Shown: positions 22,350 to 31,268 of the stretch, one piece after another
Position numbering within the stretch: the stretch's first letter is position 1
How the letters are laid out: the number at the start of each line of letters is the position of its first letter
From: Methylobacterium sp. J-088
GTDB lineage: Bacteria > Pseudomonadota > Alphaproteobacteria > Rhizobiales > Beijerinckiaceae
Length of the DNA: 34,736 nucleotides
Assembly: GCF_022829295.1 (NCBI RefSeq)
Contig: NZ_JAKSYH010000068.1
Coordinates: 1 to 34,736 of the forward strand
Direction: 5' to 3'
Notes under the pieces: model-generated
The model's database searches: none
Told to the model about the DNA's origin: nothing
The model's input: the letters and a program-made list of their open reading frames with translations, nothing else
Position numbers and translations under genes: made by a program

Positions 22350-23064
22350 GCCTGTCCTGCAGGTCGCGATCGACTCGAAATGGTATCGGTCGCGCGGCGC
22401 CGAACCGGTCGAGGCGGTGCGCAACCTCGCCTTCGGCATCGCGGCGGGCGAGATCGTCTGCCTGATCGGCCCGTCCGGCGCCGGCAAGACCACGACGCTG
22501 CGCATCCTCCTCGGCCTCGATACGGCCTTCGAGGGCCGCGTCTCAGGGGCCGAGCAAGCCGGCATCGTGTTCCAGGAGCCGCGATTGCTGCCCTGGCGCA
22601 GCGTCGAGCACAACGTCCGTCTGGGCCTTCCCCGGGCACGGCGGGGCCGCGACCTCGACGATCTGTTCGCGCGGCTCGGGCTCACGCCTTGGCGAAGCAG
22701 CTACCCGAAGGCGCTCTCGCTCGGGATGCAGCGGCGCGTGGCGCTCGCCCGGGCGCTCGCCGCCGGGCCGCTTGTGCTGGTGCTGGACGAGCCGTTCGTT
22801 TCGCTCGACGACGCCGCTGCCGCCGAGCTGCGCGGGCTGGTGGTCGACACGGTCGACGAGACGGGCATGAGCGTCCTGATGGTGACCCACAACGTCGCCG
22901 AGGCGATCGGGATCGCCGACCGTCTGCTCCTGGTCTCGCGCCGCCCTGCGAGTCTGGTCGCGGATGTGCCGCTCGACCGGCCGCGCCACGCGCGGGATCG
23001 GGCCTGGGCGGAGACAACCCGGGCGACGCTTGCGGCGCGGCACCCGGGAATCATCGCACTGTGA
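22330..23064 (+). CDS. ABC transporter ATP-binding protein (SsuB/TauB type)
   Basis: This 244-residue ATPase powers the importer. It shows Walker A GPSGAGKTT, Q-loop VFQEPRLLPWRSV, signature region ALSLGMQRRVALARAL, Walker B LVLVLDEPF, D-loop SLDD and the switch His in MVTHNVAEA. The signature has Leu where the consensus LSGG has its first Gly, a mild departure that occurs in some family members but could affect turnover. The ATG at 22330 lies inside the permease gene; ten more in-frame codons upstream look unlike the family. The stop is 11 bp from that of the convergent gene. Confidence 0.88.
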   Translation: MSVAGAEPVLQVAIDSKWYRSRGAEPVEAVRNLAFGIAAGEIVCLIGPSGAGKTTTLRILLGLDTAFEGRVSGAEQAGIVFQEPRLLPWRSVEHNVRLGLPRARRGRDLDDLFARLGLTPWRSSYPKALSLGMQRRVALARALAAGPLVLVLDEPFVSLDDAAAAELRGLVVDTVDETGMSVLMVTHNVAEAIGIADRLLLVSRRPASLVADVPLDRPRHARDRAWAETTRATLAARHPGIIAL

Positions 23065-23075
23065 GAGCCTGACCC

Positions 23076-25007
23076 TCAATTCGCCCTGGCGTCGACGTCC
23101 AGGCGATCAAGCACGAGGGCGGGCGAGCGCGCCGCGCCGAGGTCGATGAAGCCGATGCCCGCGGGCTCCTTGGCCTGGGCGTGCAGCACCAGCTTGCCGG
23201 GCTTCATCACGAACTGACCCATCGCGGCCCCGATCGCCTTGGCGGCCGGGCCGTTGCCGAGGATGATCGGAACCCCGAGCAGGCTGGCCGTGACGTATTC
23301 CTTGCGCAACTCATCCGGCTTGAGACTAAGGTCCTTCGCCTGCGCGGCGAGGAAGCGCTCGAACAGGCCGGCATTCTCGACCGTGAGATCGAGGTTCTTG
23401 GCGCTGCCCGAGAACATCAGCAGTGTCGCCGCCGGGAGCGTCCCCGAGAGGAGCTCCGGCCCGATGCCACCCAGCGTTCCCGACAGGCGGATGGTGCCGA
23501 TCTCGCGCCCCGAAACCGTGATGTCGCGCACCAACAGATCACGCGCCTTCGCGTCGACCGACGCGTCGGCGACGACGTCGAGGTCGACGTCCCGGTAGCC
23601 ATAGGCCGGAAGCATTCCGACGATCGGCTGACCGGCCAGCAGATCCGCGGGCAGGCTCAGGCCGGACAGTGTCAGACGGCTGCTGCTCGGTACGCCATCG
23701 CTGGGCGGACCGACGGCGAGGGTCGCCTCCCGCAGAGCGACCCGGCGACCCGTCTGCGGTACGACCGTGACCGCCAGGGGATCACCGGCCCGCGGCTCCG
23801 ACGCCTTCGGATCCGAAGGCTTGCCGGCATTGAGCCGGGCCGCCTCGGGGCCGGACCCACGAACCGGGACCCGTCCGTCCCGCTGGGGCGCATGGTCGGG
23901 TGTCGCCTCCGGCGGGAGTTCGATCATCAGGTCGTTCAGCGTCAGGTTGCCGATCTGTGGGGTCAGGCGGCGCATCTCGGTGTCGGAGAAGCCGGCCCTG
24001 GCTGCCGGCTCCCCGGCGATGCCCTGCAGCGCCGCCACCGTGGGAGCCAGCGAGGCACCGGTCAGCGTCAGGCGGGCCAGCTGCGTACGCAGGCTGCCCC
24101 GCGACAGGGACAGATCCTCCAGCCGCGTGCCGGCCTCCGGCCCCTCGGACGCGTAGGCGACCCGGCGGATCTCGAACAGCAACGGCCCCTTCGGGTCGGC
24201 ATCGCTGACGCTGAGGCCCCGCATCTCCAGGCTCCCCACCGTGGTCGCCTCGATCAAGTCGGCCGATGCGGCCGCGACGGCGCGGCGATCGGTGCCATCC
24301 TGGAACCCCCCAGCCACAATGGCGAAGGCGCCGTTCCAGCCATCGGGGATCTGTCGGCCGCCCAGATCGCGCCCGTTCAGGCTCGCGATCTTCACGGTGG
24401 TCCCACGGGCATCCGCGTAGGTCACATCGGCGACCTGGATGGTTCCGTAGACCCGCTGGATCGGGCCCTTGCCATCCCCGGCGACGGTGTAGAGACGGCT
24501 GAGCGCCGCGAGGTCGAGATCCGTGGCGCGCAATTGTCCGTAGGTCCCGGAACCGCGGTTCGGCCCGGAGACCACGCTGACGGTCGCACCCGCGGCCGTG
24601 AGCTCACCGACGCGCCCGGCCCGGACATCCCGGGCGACGACGTCGCGGTAGGTCACGGTCTGGCGGTTGTCCCCCGGCCCGGCATTCTCGGAGGTGAGCA
24701 CCGGAACCGTCAGGCTGCCGGCATCGAGCCGCGCCAGGCGCTCACTCCAGGGGACCGCCGAGTCCGGGCGCAGGATCGCGGCTAGCTCATCCTTCGAAAG
24801 GCGCGTTCCGCTCGCCGTCAGCTTTGGCGCCTTGAGGAGCGTGCCGCCAAGGGGCAGGACGACGTCGGTCACCGTCACGTCCTGAACCGCGGCGGCGCCC
24901 TCCTGCGCGGCGAGCGGCGCCGGAAGGACGACAAGGCCGAGCAGCGCCGTGGCACCGGCCGCCACCAAGGCCGACCAGACGGAGGATCGGGCCTTCGGAT
25001 GGATCAT
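23076..25007 (-). CDS. large exported protein of unknown function
   Basis: This 643-residue protein has a clear signal peptide (WSALVAAGATALLGLVVL, likely cut after PLAA). The rest has no membrane helix and consists of repeating beta-rich segments such as LTLSGLSL, ITVSGREIGTIRLSGTL, LEDLSLSRGSL and SLEMRGLSVSD. This gives the look of an extended periplasmic protein somewhat like AsmA/TamB-type or DUF-type envelope proteins. Around residues 370–410 is a Pro/Arg/Gly-rich linker (ATPDHAPQRDGRVP…). I do not recognise a named family. It stands alone between the convergent ABC ATPase gene and erpA, 152 bp downstream of the latter on the same strand. Periplasmic location is likely; function is not known. 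Confidence 0.75.
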   Translation of the reverse strand: MIHPKARSSVWSALVAAGATALLGLVVLPAPLAAQEGAAAVQDVTVTDVVLPLGGTLLKAPKLTASGTRLSKDELAAILRPDSAVPWSERLARLDAGSLTVPVLTSENAGPGDNRQTVTYRDVVARDVRAGRVGELTAAGATVSVVSGPNRGSGTYGQLRATDLDLAALSRLYTVAGDGKGPIQRVYGTIQVADVTYADARGTTVKIASLNGRDLGGRQIPDGWNGAFAIVAGGFQDGTDRRAVAAASADLIEATTVGSLEMRGLSVSDADPKGPLLFEIRRVAYASEGPEAGTRLEDLSLSRGSLRTQLARLTLTGASLAPTVAALQGIAGEPAARAGFSDTEMRRLTPQIGNLTLNDLMIELPPEATPDHAPQRDGRVPVRGSGPEAARLNAGKPSDPKASEPRAGDPLAVTVVPQTGRRVALREATLAVGPPSDGVPSSSRLTLSGLSLPADLLAGQPIVGMLPAYGYRDVDLDVVADASVDAKARDLLVRDITVSGREIGTIRLSGTLGGIGPELLSGTLPAATLLMFSGSAKNLDLTVENAGLFERFLAAQAKDLSLKPDELRKEYVTASLLGVPIILGNGPAAKAIGAAMGQFVMKPGKLVLHAQAKEPAGIGFIDLGAARSPALVLDRLDVDARAN

Positions 25008-25159
25008 GACAGGGTCCGGACCAGAGCGTTCACGCGAATCCGACAGGCGTGACGCGTTTTGCCGGGCGAGGCAATCGCGCCCGTCGGATCACTTCGCCGA
25101 GCCCAGACGGGTGTCGCAAGCCGGCAACGGCCAGGCCTCAGACCCCCGGCTCGGCGCGT

Positions 25160-25486
25160 TCACAAGGAGAAGGACGTGCCGCAGCCGCAGGACGCCGTAG
25201 CGAGCGGATTCTCGATCTTGAAGGACTGGCCGATCAGGTCGTTCACGAAATCGATCGTCGAGCCGCTCATGTATTCCAGCGACACCGGATCGACCACCAC
25301 GGTGGCACCGTTGCGCTCGATCGCAAAGTCCTGTGCCTCGCGGCTCCGGACGATGTCGAACGCATAGGAGAAGCCCGAGCAGCCCCCGCCGTTGACGCTG
25401 ATCCGCAGCGACGAGCCGGCGGGCTCGGCGACCATGATCTCGTTGATGCGCTTGGCGGCGCGATCGGTCAGGGTAATATCAGCCAT
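25160..25486 (-). CDS. erpA: A-type iron–sulfur carrier (ErpA/IscA/HesB family)
   Basis: This 108-residue protein delivers iron–sulfur clusters to target enzymes. The three cluster-binding cysteines are in place: one in NGGGCSGFSY (about residue 36) and two in ATASCGCGTSFSL near the C-terminus. DITLTDRAAKRINEIM is the typical N-terminus. The upstream in-frame codons to 25582 do not match the family, so the ATG at 25484–25486 is used. It is divergent from dgt, as in many alphaproteobacteria, where the gene is usually called erpA or iscA. The exact A-type subgroup is not settled by sequence inspection. Confidence 0.9.
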   Translation of the reverse strand: MADITLTDRAAKRINEIMVAEPAGSSLRISVNGGGCSGFSYAFDIVRSREAQDFAIERNGATVVVDPVSLEYMSGSTIDFVNDLIGQSFKIENPLATASCGCGTSFSL

Positions 25487-25637
25487 TGGTCTCACGGCCA
25501 CGCATTCATTCGGTGGACGCCGCCGGAATGTTGTCCCGGGCGTCATCGCAGACAAGATATGGATCCTGAGCCTGCGCCGCAACGCGTCGGACGAGGAGAG
25601 AGCATGACCAGTTTGCGCGAGACAGCGGACGCGTTCC

Positions 25638-26885
25638 GTGCGGCCTAACGGCGAGCGCTGGCGCGCACCCTACGCGACGGATCCGGCTCGGACCCGGGGT
25701 CGGCTGATCGCGGAGGACGGCTCGCCGACGCGCAGCGACTTCCAGCGCGACCGGGACCGGATCATCCACTCGACCGCGTTCCGGCGCCTGAAGCACAAGA
25801 CGCAGGTCTTCGTGCATCACGAGGGCGACCATTACCGGACCCGGCTGACCCATACCCTGGAGGTCAGCCAGATCGGGCGGGCTTTGGCGCGGGCGCTGGG
25901 GCTCGATGAGGATCTCGCGGAGGCGCTGGCGCTGAGCCACGACCTCGGCCACACCTGCTTCGGTCACACCGGCGAGGATGCCCTTGATGCCTGCATGGCC
26001 GCGCATGGCGGCTTCGACCACAACGCGCAGGCCCTGCGGATCGTGACGCGGTTGGAGCGGCGCTACGCGGGGTTCGACGGGCTCAACCTCGCCTGGGAGA
26101 CGCTGGAGGGACTGGTCAAGCACAACGGTCCGCTGCTCGATCCCGAGGGCCGGCCGACGCCGCGCTACAAAGAGCATGGCATCCCCGCTGCGATTCTCGA
26201 ATACGACGCGCTGAATCCCCTCGATCTGTGGAGTCAGGCTGGTCCGGAGGCGCAAGCCGCGTCGCTCGCCGACGATATCGCCTACGCGGCCCACGATCTC
26301 GATGACGGCCTGCGTGCCGGGCTGTTCGAGATCCCGGAGTTGCACTGCGTCCCGTTCCTGGCCGACCTGCTCGGGGAGATCGACCGGCTTCATCCCGGCC
26401 TGGAGCCGTCCCGCAAGATTCACGAGCTGGCGCGACGCGTGATCACGCGTTTCGTGGAGGATGTGATCCGCGAGGGCAGCCGCCGGATCGCGGCGCTCGA
26501 CCCGCGCTGCGTCGAGGACGTCCGCGGGGCCGGCGAGCCGGTGATCGCCTTCTCGCCGGAGATCGCCGCCGCCGACGCTGACATCATGCGCTTCCTGTGG
26601 GGGCGGATGTACCGGCATCCGGGCGTCGTGGCCGTGCGCAAGAAGGCCGACACCATCGTGCGCGACCTGTTCGCGGCGTTCACGACCGATCCGTCCCGCA
26701 TGCCCGAGGAATGGAGCGCCGGCCTCGCGGGAGCCTCCACCGCCCGGATCGCCCGCCGGGTCGCCGATTACATCGCCGGCATGACCGATACCTACGCGGT
26801 GCTGGCCCATCGCAAGCTCTACGACGCGACACCGGATCTGCACTGGGAGTTGCCGAGCCGGGGCTTGCCGCTGGCCGAGCCCTGA
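25638..26885 (+). CDS. dgt: deoxyguanosinetriphosphate triphosphohydrolase-like protein
   Basis: This 415-residue HD-superfamily enzyme hydrolyses dNTPs to deoxynucleosides and tripolyphosphate, helping balance nucleotide pools. Diagnostic segments are [40 protein letters not shown] with a metal His, the His-Asp pair in [26 protein letters not shown], and [17 protein letters not shown]. Length fits the alphaproteobacterial dGTPase group. The predicted start is GTG at 25638. A tiny frame with a stronger ribosome binding site overlaps it by 11 bases (25604–25648) and may couple to its translation. It is divergent from erpA and heads the conserved order dgt–argS–SPOR–nagZ, here interrupted by a Gly/Tyr-rich gene on the other strand. 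Confidence 0.92.
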   Translation: MRPNGERWRAPYATDPARTRGRLIAEDGSPTRSDFQRDRDRIIHSTAFRRLKHKTQVFVHHEGDHYRTRLTHTLEVSQIGRALARALGLDEDLAEALALSHDLGHTCFGHTGEDALDACMAAHGGFDHNAQALRIVTRLERRYAGFDGLNLAWETLEGLVKHNGPLLDPEGRPTPRYKEHGIPAAILEYDALNPLDLWSQAGPEAQAASLADDIAYAAHDLDDGLRAGLFEIPELHCVPFLADLLGEIDRLHPGLEPSRKIHELARRVITRFVEDVIREGSRRIAALDPRCVEDVRGAGEPVIAFSPEIAAADADIMRFLWGRMYRHPGVVAVRKKADTIVRDLFAAFTTDPSRMPEEWSAGLAGASTARIARRVADYIAGMTDTYAVLAHRKLYDATPDLHWELPSRGLPLAEP

Positions 26886-27001
26886 AGGATTTCGTGCGGG
26901 CGCGGCGCAGCGATCCAGGGCAGCCCTTCGGCGGCAGACGTGGTGTTGACCTTGGTCGCTCAGACCCGAGCGGCGGCGGTACGCAGGCCTGACCGGAAGG
27001 C

Positions 27002-27026
27002 GACCGGGAACGTCCGTTTCCCGGTC
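27002..27026. terminator. hairpin between dgt and the convergent Gly/Tyr-rich gene
   Basis: GACCGGGAA (27002–27010) and TTCCCGGTC (27018–27026) form a perfect 9-bp stem with a 7-base loop. It lies 116 bp after the dgt stop and 45 bp after the stop of the convergent gene. There is no T-run, so it may be a bidirectional transcript end or an RNA stabiliser rather than a classical terminator. Confidence 0.5.
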
Positions 27027-27071
27027 AAACCGCGGTTCAGCGACCCAGCAATCGCGCGGCGTCGATCCAGA

Positions 27072-27467
27072 TCAGCAGCCGCAGCCGTAACCGCCGTAGG
27101 GGGCCGGATAGCCGTAATCGTAGCCATATCCACCATAGGCCGCAGGGTAGCCGTAGCCGTATCCGCCATACCCGCCATAGCCGTATCCGCCGTAGAGGCT
27201 GCCGGCAGCGAGGCCCAGTCCGAGGCCGAGTCCCGCACCCGCAAGCCCATAGCCGAGGCCGCGTCCGTAGCCGCGACCATGGCCGTAGCCAAAGCGACGG
27301 CCGTAGAAACCACCCCGATAACCGTAGCCCCCGGCGCGGAACCCGCCGTAGCCGCCGCCATAATGTCCGCCGTGGAACCCGCCGCCCCGGAATCCACCTG
27401 CCTCCGCGGCCGGCGCGGCCAGCAAGAGGGCACACACCGCAGAGCCGACGATCGTCAAAGTCTTCAT
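27072..27467 (-). CDS. Gly/Tyr-rich exported protein
   Basis: This 131-residue protein has a signal peptide (TIVGSAVCALLLAAPAAEA) and a mature part made almost entirely of Gly, Tyr, Phe, Arg and Ala in short repeats (GGYGGFRAGGYGYRGG, YGYGGYGGYGYGYP). A central Leu/Gly segment (GLGYGLAGAGLGLGLGLAAG) could span or touch a membrane. It ends in CGC. The ATG at 27465–27467 has GGAGG nearby. Low-complexity proteins of this kind are common in Methylobacterium relatives and usually of unknown function; surface structure, stress or metal binding are possibilities. It is inserted, on the opposite strand, between dgt and argS, which are adjacent in many relatives. Confidence 0.7.
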   Translation of the reverse strand: MKTLTIVGSAVCALLLAAPAAEAGGFRGGGFHGGHYGGGYGGFRAGGYGYRGGFYGRRFGYGHGRGYGRGLGYGLAGAGLGLGLGLAAGSLYGGYGYGGYGGYGYGYPAAYGGYGYDYGYPAPYGGYGCGC

Positions 27468-27726
27468 TGATGCCTCCACGACCGGGGGATTCGCGATCGA
27501 CCGCAATGACACCGCCTAACGTTCAATGGAACAAGACCTTTTCGGCACCGTCGGTAATCACCGCGCGGGGTGGCCTGTCCCGGCGATCCGCGTGCCGGCC
27601 GTCCGCGATCGGGCCCCCGCCCACCCCTGGTGCCGTGACACCCTCCCGCCCCCTTGCTAGACGGCCGGAGCGGCCTCAGCCCGATCGAGCCGGGCGACGG
27701 GTTCCCCGCGAGCGAGACCGAGACCG

Positions 27727-29478
27727 ATGAACATATTCGCCCTGTTCGAGGCGCGCGTGCGCGAGGCCGTCGAGGCGCTGACGCGCGCCGGCCAGCTGCC
27801 GGAGGGACTGGATCTCGGCCGCGTGGTCGTCGAGCCACCGCGTGATCCAGCCCATGGCGACCTCGCCACCAACGCGGCCCTGGTCCTGGCCAAGGAGGCG
27901 CGGACCAACCCGAAGGCCCTCGGCGAGGCGTTGGCCGCCGAATTGCGGACCGATTCGCGAATCGTGGAGGCCAGCGTCGCCGGCCCCGGCTTCATCAACC
28001 TGCGGCTCGATCCCGCGATCTTTCACGCGGTGCTGCGCAGCGCCCTCGCGGCGCCGGAAGCGTTCGGCCGGGCGCAGATGCCGGGTGGTCCGATCAACGT
28101 CGAGTACGTCTCGGCCAACCCCACCGGGCCGATGCATGTCGGCCACGGCCGGGGCGCCGTGTTCGGCGACGCCTTGTGCAACCTGCTGGTCGCCGCCGGC
28201 CGGACGGTCACGCGGGAATACTACATCAACGACGCGGGCGCGCAGGTCGACGTGTTGGCCCGCTCGGCCTACCAGCGCTACCGCGAGGCGCTGGGCGAAC
28301 CCTTCGTGATCGGGGAGGGCCTCTATCCGGGCGATTACCTGAAGCCCGTCGGCGCGAAGCTCGCCGATACGCACGGGCGCACCCTTCTCGACCAGTCCGA
28401 GGCGGAATGGCTGCCGGTGGTGCGCGAGACGGCGCTCGCCATGATGATGGCGATGATCCGGGGCGATCTGGCGGCGATCGGCATCCGGCACGACGTTTTC
28501 TTCTCGGAGCGGACGCTTCAGGACAGCGGCGCCGTGAAGGCGCTCCTCCAGGAATTGCGTGAACGCGGACTGGTCTACGAGGGCCGTCTGCCACCGCCCA
28601 AGGGCCAGCTCCCCGAGGATTGGGAGGATCGCGAGCAGACGCTGTTCCGCACCAAGGAATTCGGCGACGACAGCGACCGGCCGCTGCTGAAGTCCGACGG
28701 GTCCTACACCTACTTCGCCTCCGACATCGCCTATCACCGGGCGAAGTACCTCGCGGGCGCCACCGAGTTGATCGACGTGCTCGGCGCCGACCATGGCGGC
28801 TACGTCAAGCGCATGCAGGCTGCCGTGAAAGCCGTGAGCGACGGCCAGGCGACGCTCGACGTCAAGCTCTGCCAGCTCGTGCGGCTGTTGCGCGCAGGTG
28901 AGCCGGTGAAGATGTCGAAGCGGGCCGGCGAGTTCGTCACCCTGCGCGACGTCATCGACGAGGTCGGTCGCGACGCGATCCGCTTCATGATGCTCTACCG
29001 CAAGAACGACGCGACGCTGGATTTCGACCTCGCCAAGGTGGTCGAGCAGTCGAAGGACAATCCGGTCTTCTACGTGCAATACGCCCACGCCCGGGTGCGT
29101 TCGGTCCAGAGGCAGGCGCGCGAGGCGTTTCCGGACTCCGACCTGTCCCCGTCCGGCCTCCTCAGCGAGGCGGCGTTCGACCTGCTCACTGATTCCGGTG
29201 AGGCCGAGATGATGCGGCTGATCGCCCAGTACCCGCGGGTGCTTGAGTCGGCCGCCGCCGCCCATGAACCGCACCGAATTGCCTTCCACCTCTACGAAAT
29301 CGCGTCTGCGCTTCATAGTTTCTGGAACAAGGGCAAAGACTTGCCGCAATTACGGTTTGTTAATGCAACCGATCGAAAGTCCACCTGGGCCCGGCTCGCG
29401 CTCGCCGAATCACTTCGGAGCACGCTTGCCGCGGGCCTCGCGGTACTTGGTGTGACCGCGCCGGACGAGATGCGATAG
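27727..29478 (+). CDS. argS: arginyl-tRNA synthetase
   Basis: This 583-residue class I synthetase charges tRNA-Arg. The N-terminal additional domain (residues 1–95: [26 protein letters not shown]) is followed by the HIGH-type motif in [18 protein letters not shown] (about 127–144) and the KMSKS-type motif [14 protein letters not shown] (about 395–408). The C-terminal DALR anticodon-binding domain runs from about 455 ([15 protein letters not shown]). Length is normal. The start codon follows GAGACCGAGACCG without a strong ribosome binding site. It sits 48 bp upstream of the SPOR gene in the conserved alphaproteobacterial order. Confidence 0.95.
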   Translation: MNIFALFEARVREAVEALTRAGQLPEGLDLGRVVVEPPRDPAHGDLATNAALVLAKEARTNPKALGEALAAELRTDSRIVEASVAGPGFINLRLDPAIFHAVLRSALAAPEAFGRAQMPGGPINVEYVSANPTGPMHVGHGRGAVFGDALCNLLVAAGRTVTREYYINDAGAQVDVLARSAYQRYREALGEPFVIGEGLYPGDYLKPVGAKLADTHGRTLLDQSEAEWLPVVRETALAMMMAMIRGDLAAIGIRHDVFFSERTLQDSGAVKALLQELRERGLVYEGRLPPPKGQLPEDWEDREQTLFRTKEFGDDSDRPLLKSDGSYTYFASDIAYHRAKYLAGATELIDVLGADHGGYVKRMQAAVKAVSDGQATLDVKLCQLVRLLRAGEPVKMSKRAGEFVTLRDVIDEVGRDAIRFMMLYRKNDATLDFDLAKVVEQSKDNPVFYVQYAHARVRSVQRQAREAFPDSDLSPSGLLSEAAFDLLTDSGEAEMMRLIAQYPRVLESAAAAHEPHRIAFHLYEIASALHSFWNKGKDLPQLRFVNATDRKSTWARLALAESLRSTLAAGLAVLGVTAPDEMR

Positions 29479-29526
29479 GCCCGGCACCATCGGGCCTCCG
29501 ACCGGCGCTGATGTGAGGATGCTGCC

Positions 29527-30894
29527 ATGACGAACGCTTCGCGCGCTCAGGTCGATCTGGACGCCCTTGCGCGCGATCTGCACCCGGAGAATCCCCGGGG
29601 GCAGGGCACGGGCAAGGTCGATCCCCTCGCCGAACTGGCCCGGATCGTCGGGCAGGACGATCCCTTCCGCGCGCTCCTGGCGGCCCGCGATCAGATGCGT
29701 GCCGCGGCACCCGTCGAGCCGCAGCATACCTGGAACGGACGGGTCGAGCCGAGTTTCGCCCCCGAGCCCGTCAAGGCCTTACCGGCCGACGCCTTCGATC
29801 AGTATCTCGCCTCGGTCGAGCGCGACACGCATGAGGAGGCGCCGTACGCCCATACCGGCGTTGCCGCTGCCGATGTCGCCGATGACGCCTACGCGGAGGA
29901 CCGCCCCCTGCGGCGCACCAACCCGCGGCGCAGGCTGCTGTCCGTCGGCGCCGGGATCGCCGTGGTGACCGTCGCGGTCACGGGCGCGCTTACCTACAAG
30001 GGTCTGAACAACACCGGGCACGGCGGTGTGCCGGTCGTGCAGGCCGATACGACGCCCATGAAGGTCGCACCCAAGGTCGCCGACGGCGTCGAGATCCCCG
30101 ATCAGAACCGGCAGATCTACGATCCGAAGGGCAAGAAGGACGGCCAGATCAAGATCGTGAACCGCGAGGAGCAGCCCCTCGACGTCGCCGAGGCGGCGCG
30201 CGCGGCGCAGGGCCCCTCGCTCGGCGGAGCCAGCCAGGGCGGAACGACGCCGGGCAACAGCCCGTTCGAGGCGTTCGGCGAGCCCAGGAGGGTGCGCACC
30301 GTCGCGGTGAAGCCCGAGGGGCCGCCCGCGGCGCCGGCCCGCGAGGCGCAGGCCGATGCGGGCCCGTCGCCCATCCCCACCATGGTGCTGCCCACGGACG
30401 AGCCGCCGGCTCCGCCGGTGTCCAGGGCCAAGCTCGGACGCCAGGCAGCCGCAAGCGCGCCGCAAGCGATGTCCGCCTCCGTCGAAGCTCCCCCGGCGCC
30501 GACGCCCGTCGAGGCGCCGCCGACCAAGCCCGTGGCCGTCAAGCCTCCGCCGAAGGCCGCCCAGCGCGTCGCCACCGCGGGCCCGGCCTCCATCCCGGAT
30601 ACGACTGCCAGCACCACGGCCGCCGACGATGCGCCCGTGACCAGCGGCTCGGTGAGCGGGTTCTCGGTTCAGCTCGGAGTCCGCGGCTCGGCCGCGGAGG
30701 CGCGGGCTGCCCTGCATCAGTTGCAGGGTAAGTACAGCCAGCTCGCCGGCAAGCCGGAGCTGATCCGCCAGGCGGAGGTCGGCGGCAAGACGATCTTCCG
30801 GGTGCGCGTCGGACCGCTTGAAAAGACGGCGGCGTCCAGCCTGTGCAGTTCGCTTCAGAGTGCTGGCGGCCAGTGCTTCGTCGCGAAGAACTGA
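29527..30894 (+). CDS. SPOR-domain membrane protein
   Basis: This 455-residue protein has an N-terminal cytoplasmic part (about 1–137), one membrane helix (SVGAGIAVVTVAVTGALTY, about 141–159), a long Pro/Ala-rich periplasmic linker (about 165–375) and a C-terminal SPOR domain (about 378–455: GFSVQLGVRGSAAEARAALH … FRVRVGPL). SPOR domains bind denuded glycan strands of peptidoglycan and bring proteins to the division site. The fixed position between argS and nagZ, a cell-wall recycling gene, supports a role in wall remodelling or division. GAGGATGCTGCC precedes the ATG. A hairpin follows the stop. Confidence 0.9.
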   Translation: MTNASRAQVDLDALARDLHPENPRGQGTGKVDPLAELARIVGQDDPFRALLAARDQMRAAAPVEPQHTWNGRVEPSFAPEPVKALPADAFDQYLASVERDTHEEAPYAHTGVAAADVADDAYAEDRPLRRTNPRRRLLSVGAGIAVVTVAVTGALTYKGLNNTGHGGVPVVQADTTPMKVAPKVADGVEIPDQNRQIYDPKGKKDGQIKIVNREEQPLDVAEAARAAQGPSLGGASQGGTTPGNSPFEAFGEPRRVRTVAVKPEGPPAAPAREAQADAGPSPIPTMVLPTDEPPAPPVSRAKLGRQAAASAPQAMSASVEAPPAPTPVEAPPTKPVAVKPPPKAAQRVATAGPASIPDTTASTTAADDAPVTSGSVSGFSVQLGVRGSAAEARAALHQLQGKYSQLAGKPELIRQAEVGGKTIFRVRVGPLEKTAASSLCSSLQSAGGQCFVAKN

Positions 30895-31268
30895 CACGCC
30901 ACGGCGACCCATCCCGCAGAACGTCGGGATGGGGCCGATCGTGGCCCGGTCCGATGACGAAGCGGACGTAGTCCACGCCGAGCCCGACAGGCGAACCCCG
31001 ATCCGAGCCCGTTCGGCTCGGCTGATCGAAGTGGTCAGGTTCAGCGGGGGCCTGGGCCGCGCCGCAGCGGTCTCGGATACCAGTGCCGTACGCGTCGCCC
31101 GTTCCGAGTCCCGGCGGCAACACTCGCGGTCCGCGCGCTCAATCGTGGCGTCCGGCCGCCGATTCGACTTGCCGGCTCCCCGTTCCCGCCCGACTCTGGG
31201 CCGATCGGATCGGCCCGATCCAGCTTGTTTCTTCGTCGCCATTCACCGAGTTCTTTCGAGACGTCCCG
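30895..31268. other. 374-bp gap between the SPOR gene and nagZ
   Basis: No convincing gene is seen. It holds two perfect hairpins: 30908–30933 (9-bp stem, likely transcript end of the SPOR gene) and 31003–31021 (CCGAGCC / GGCTCGG with a CGTTC loop). A frame in phase with nagZ runs back to 31083 but its sequence is unlike the family. The nagZ promoter probably lies here; no hexamers are clear. Confidence 0.4.
30908..30933 (+). terminator. hairpin after the SPOR gene
   Basis: CCCATCCCG (30908–30916) and CGGGATGGG (30925–30933) pair perfectly around an 8-base loop, starting 14 bases after the stop codon at 30894. There is no T-run, so efficiency as an intrinsic terminator is uncertain. Confidence 0.5.
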
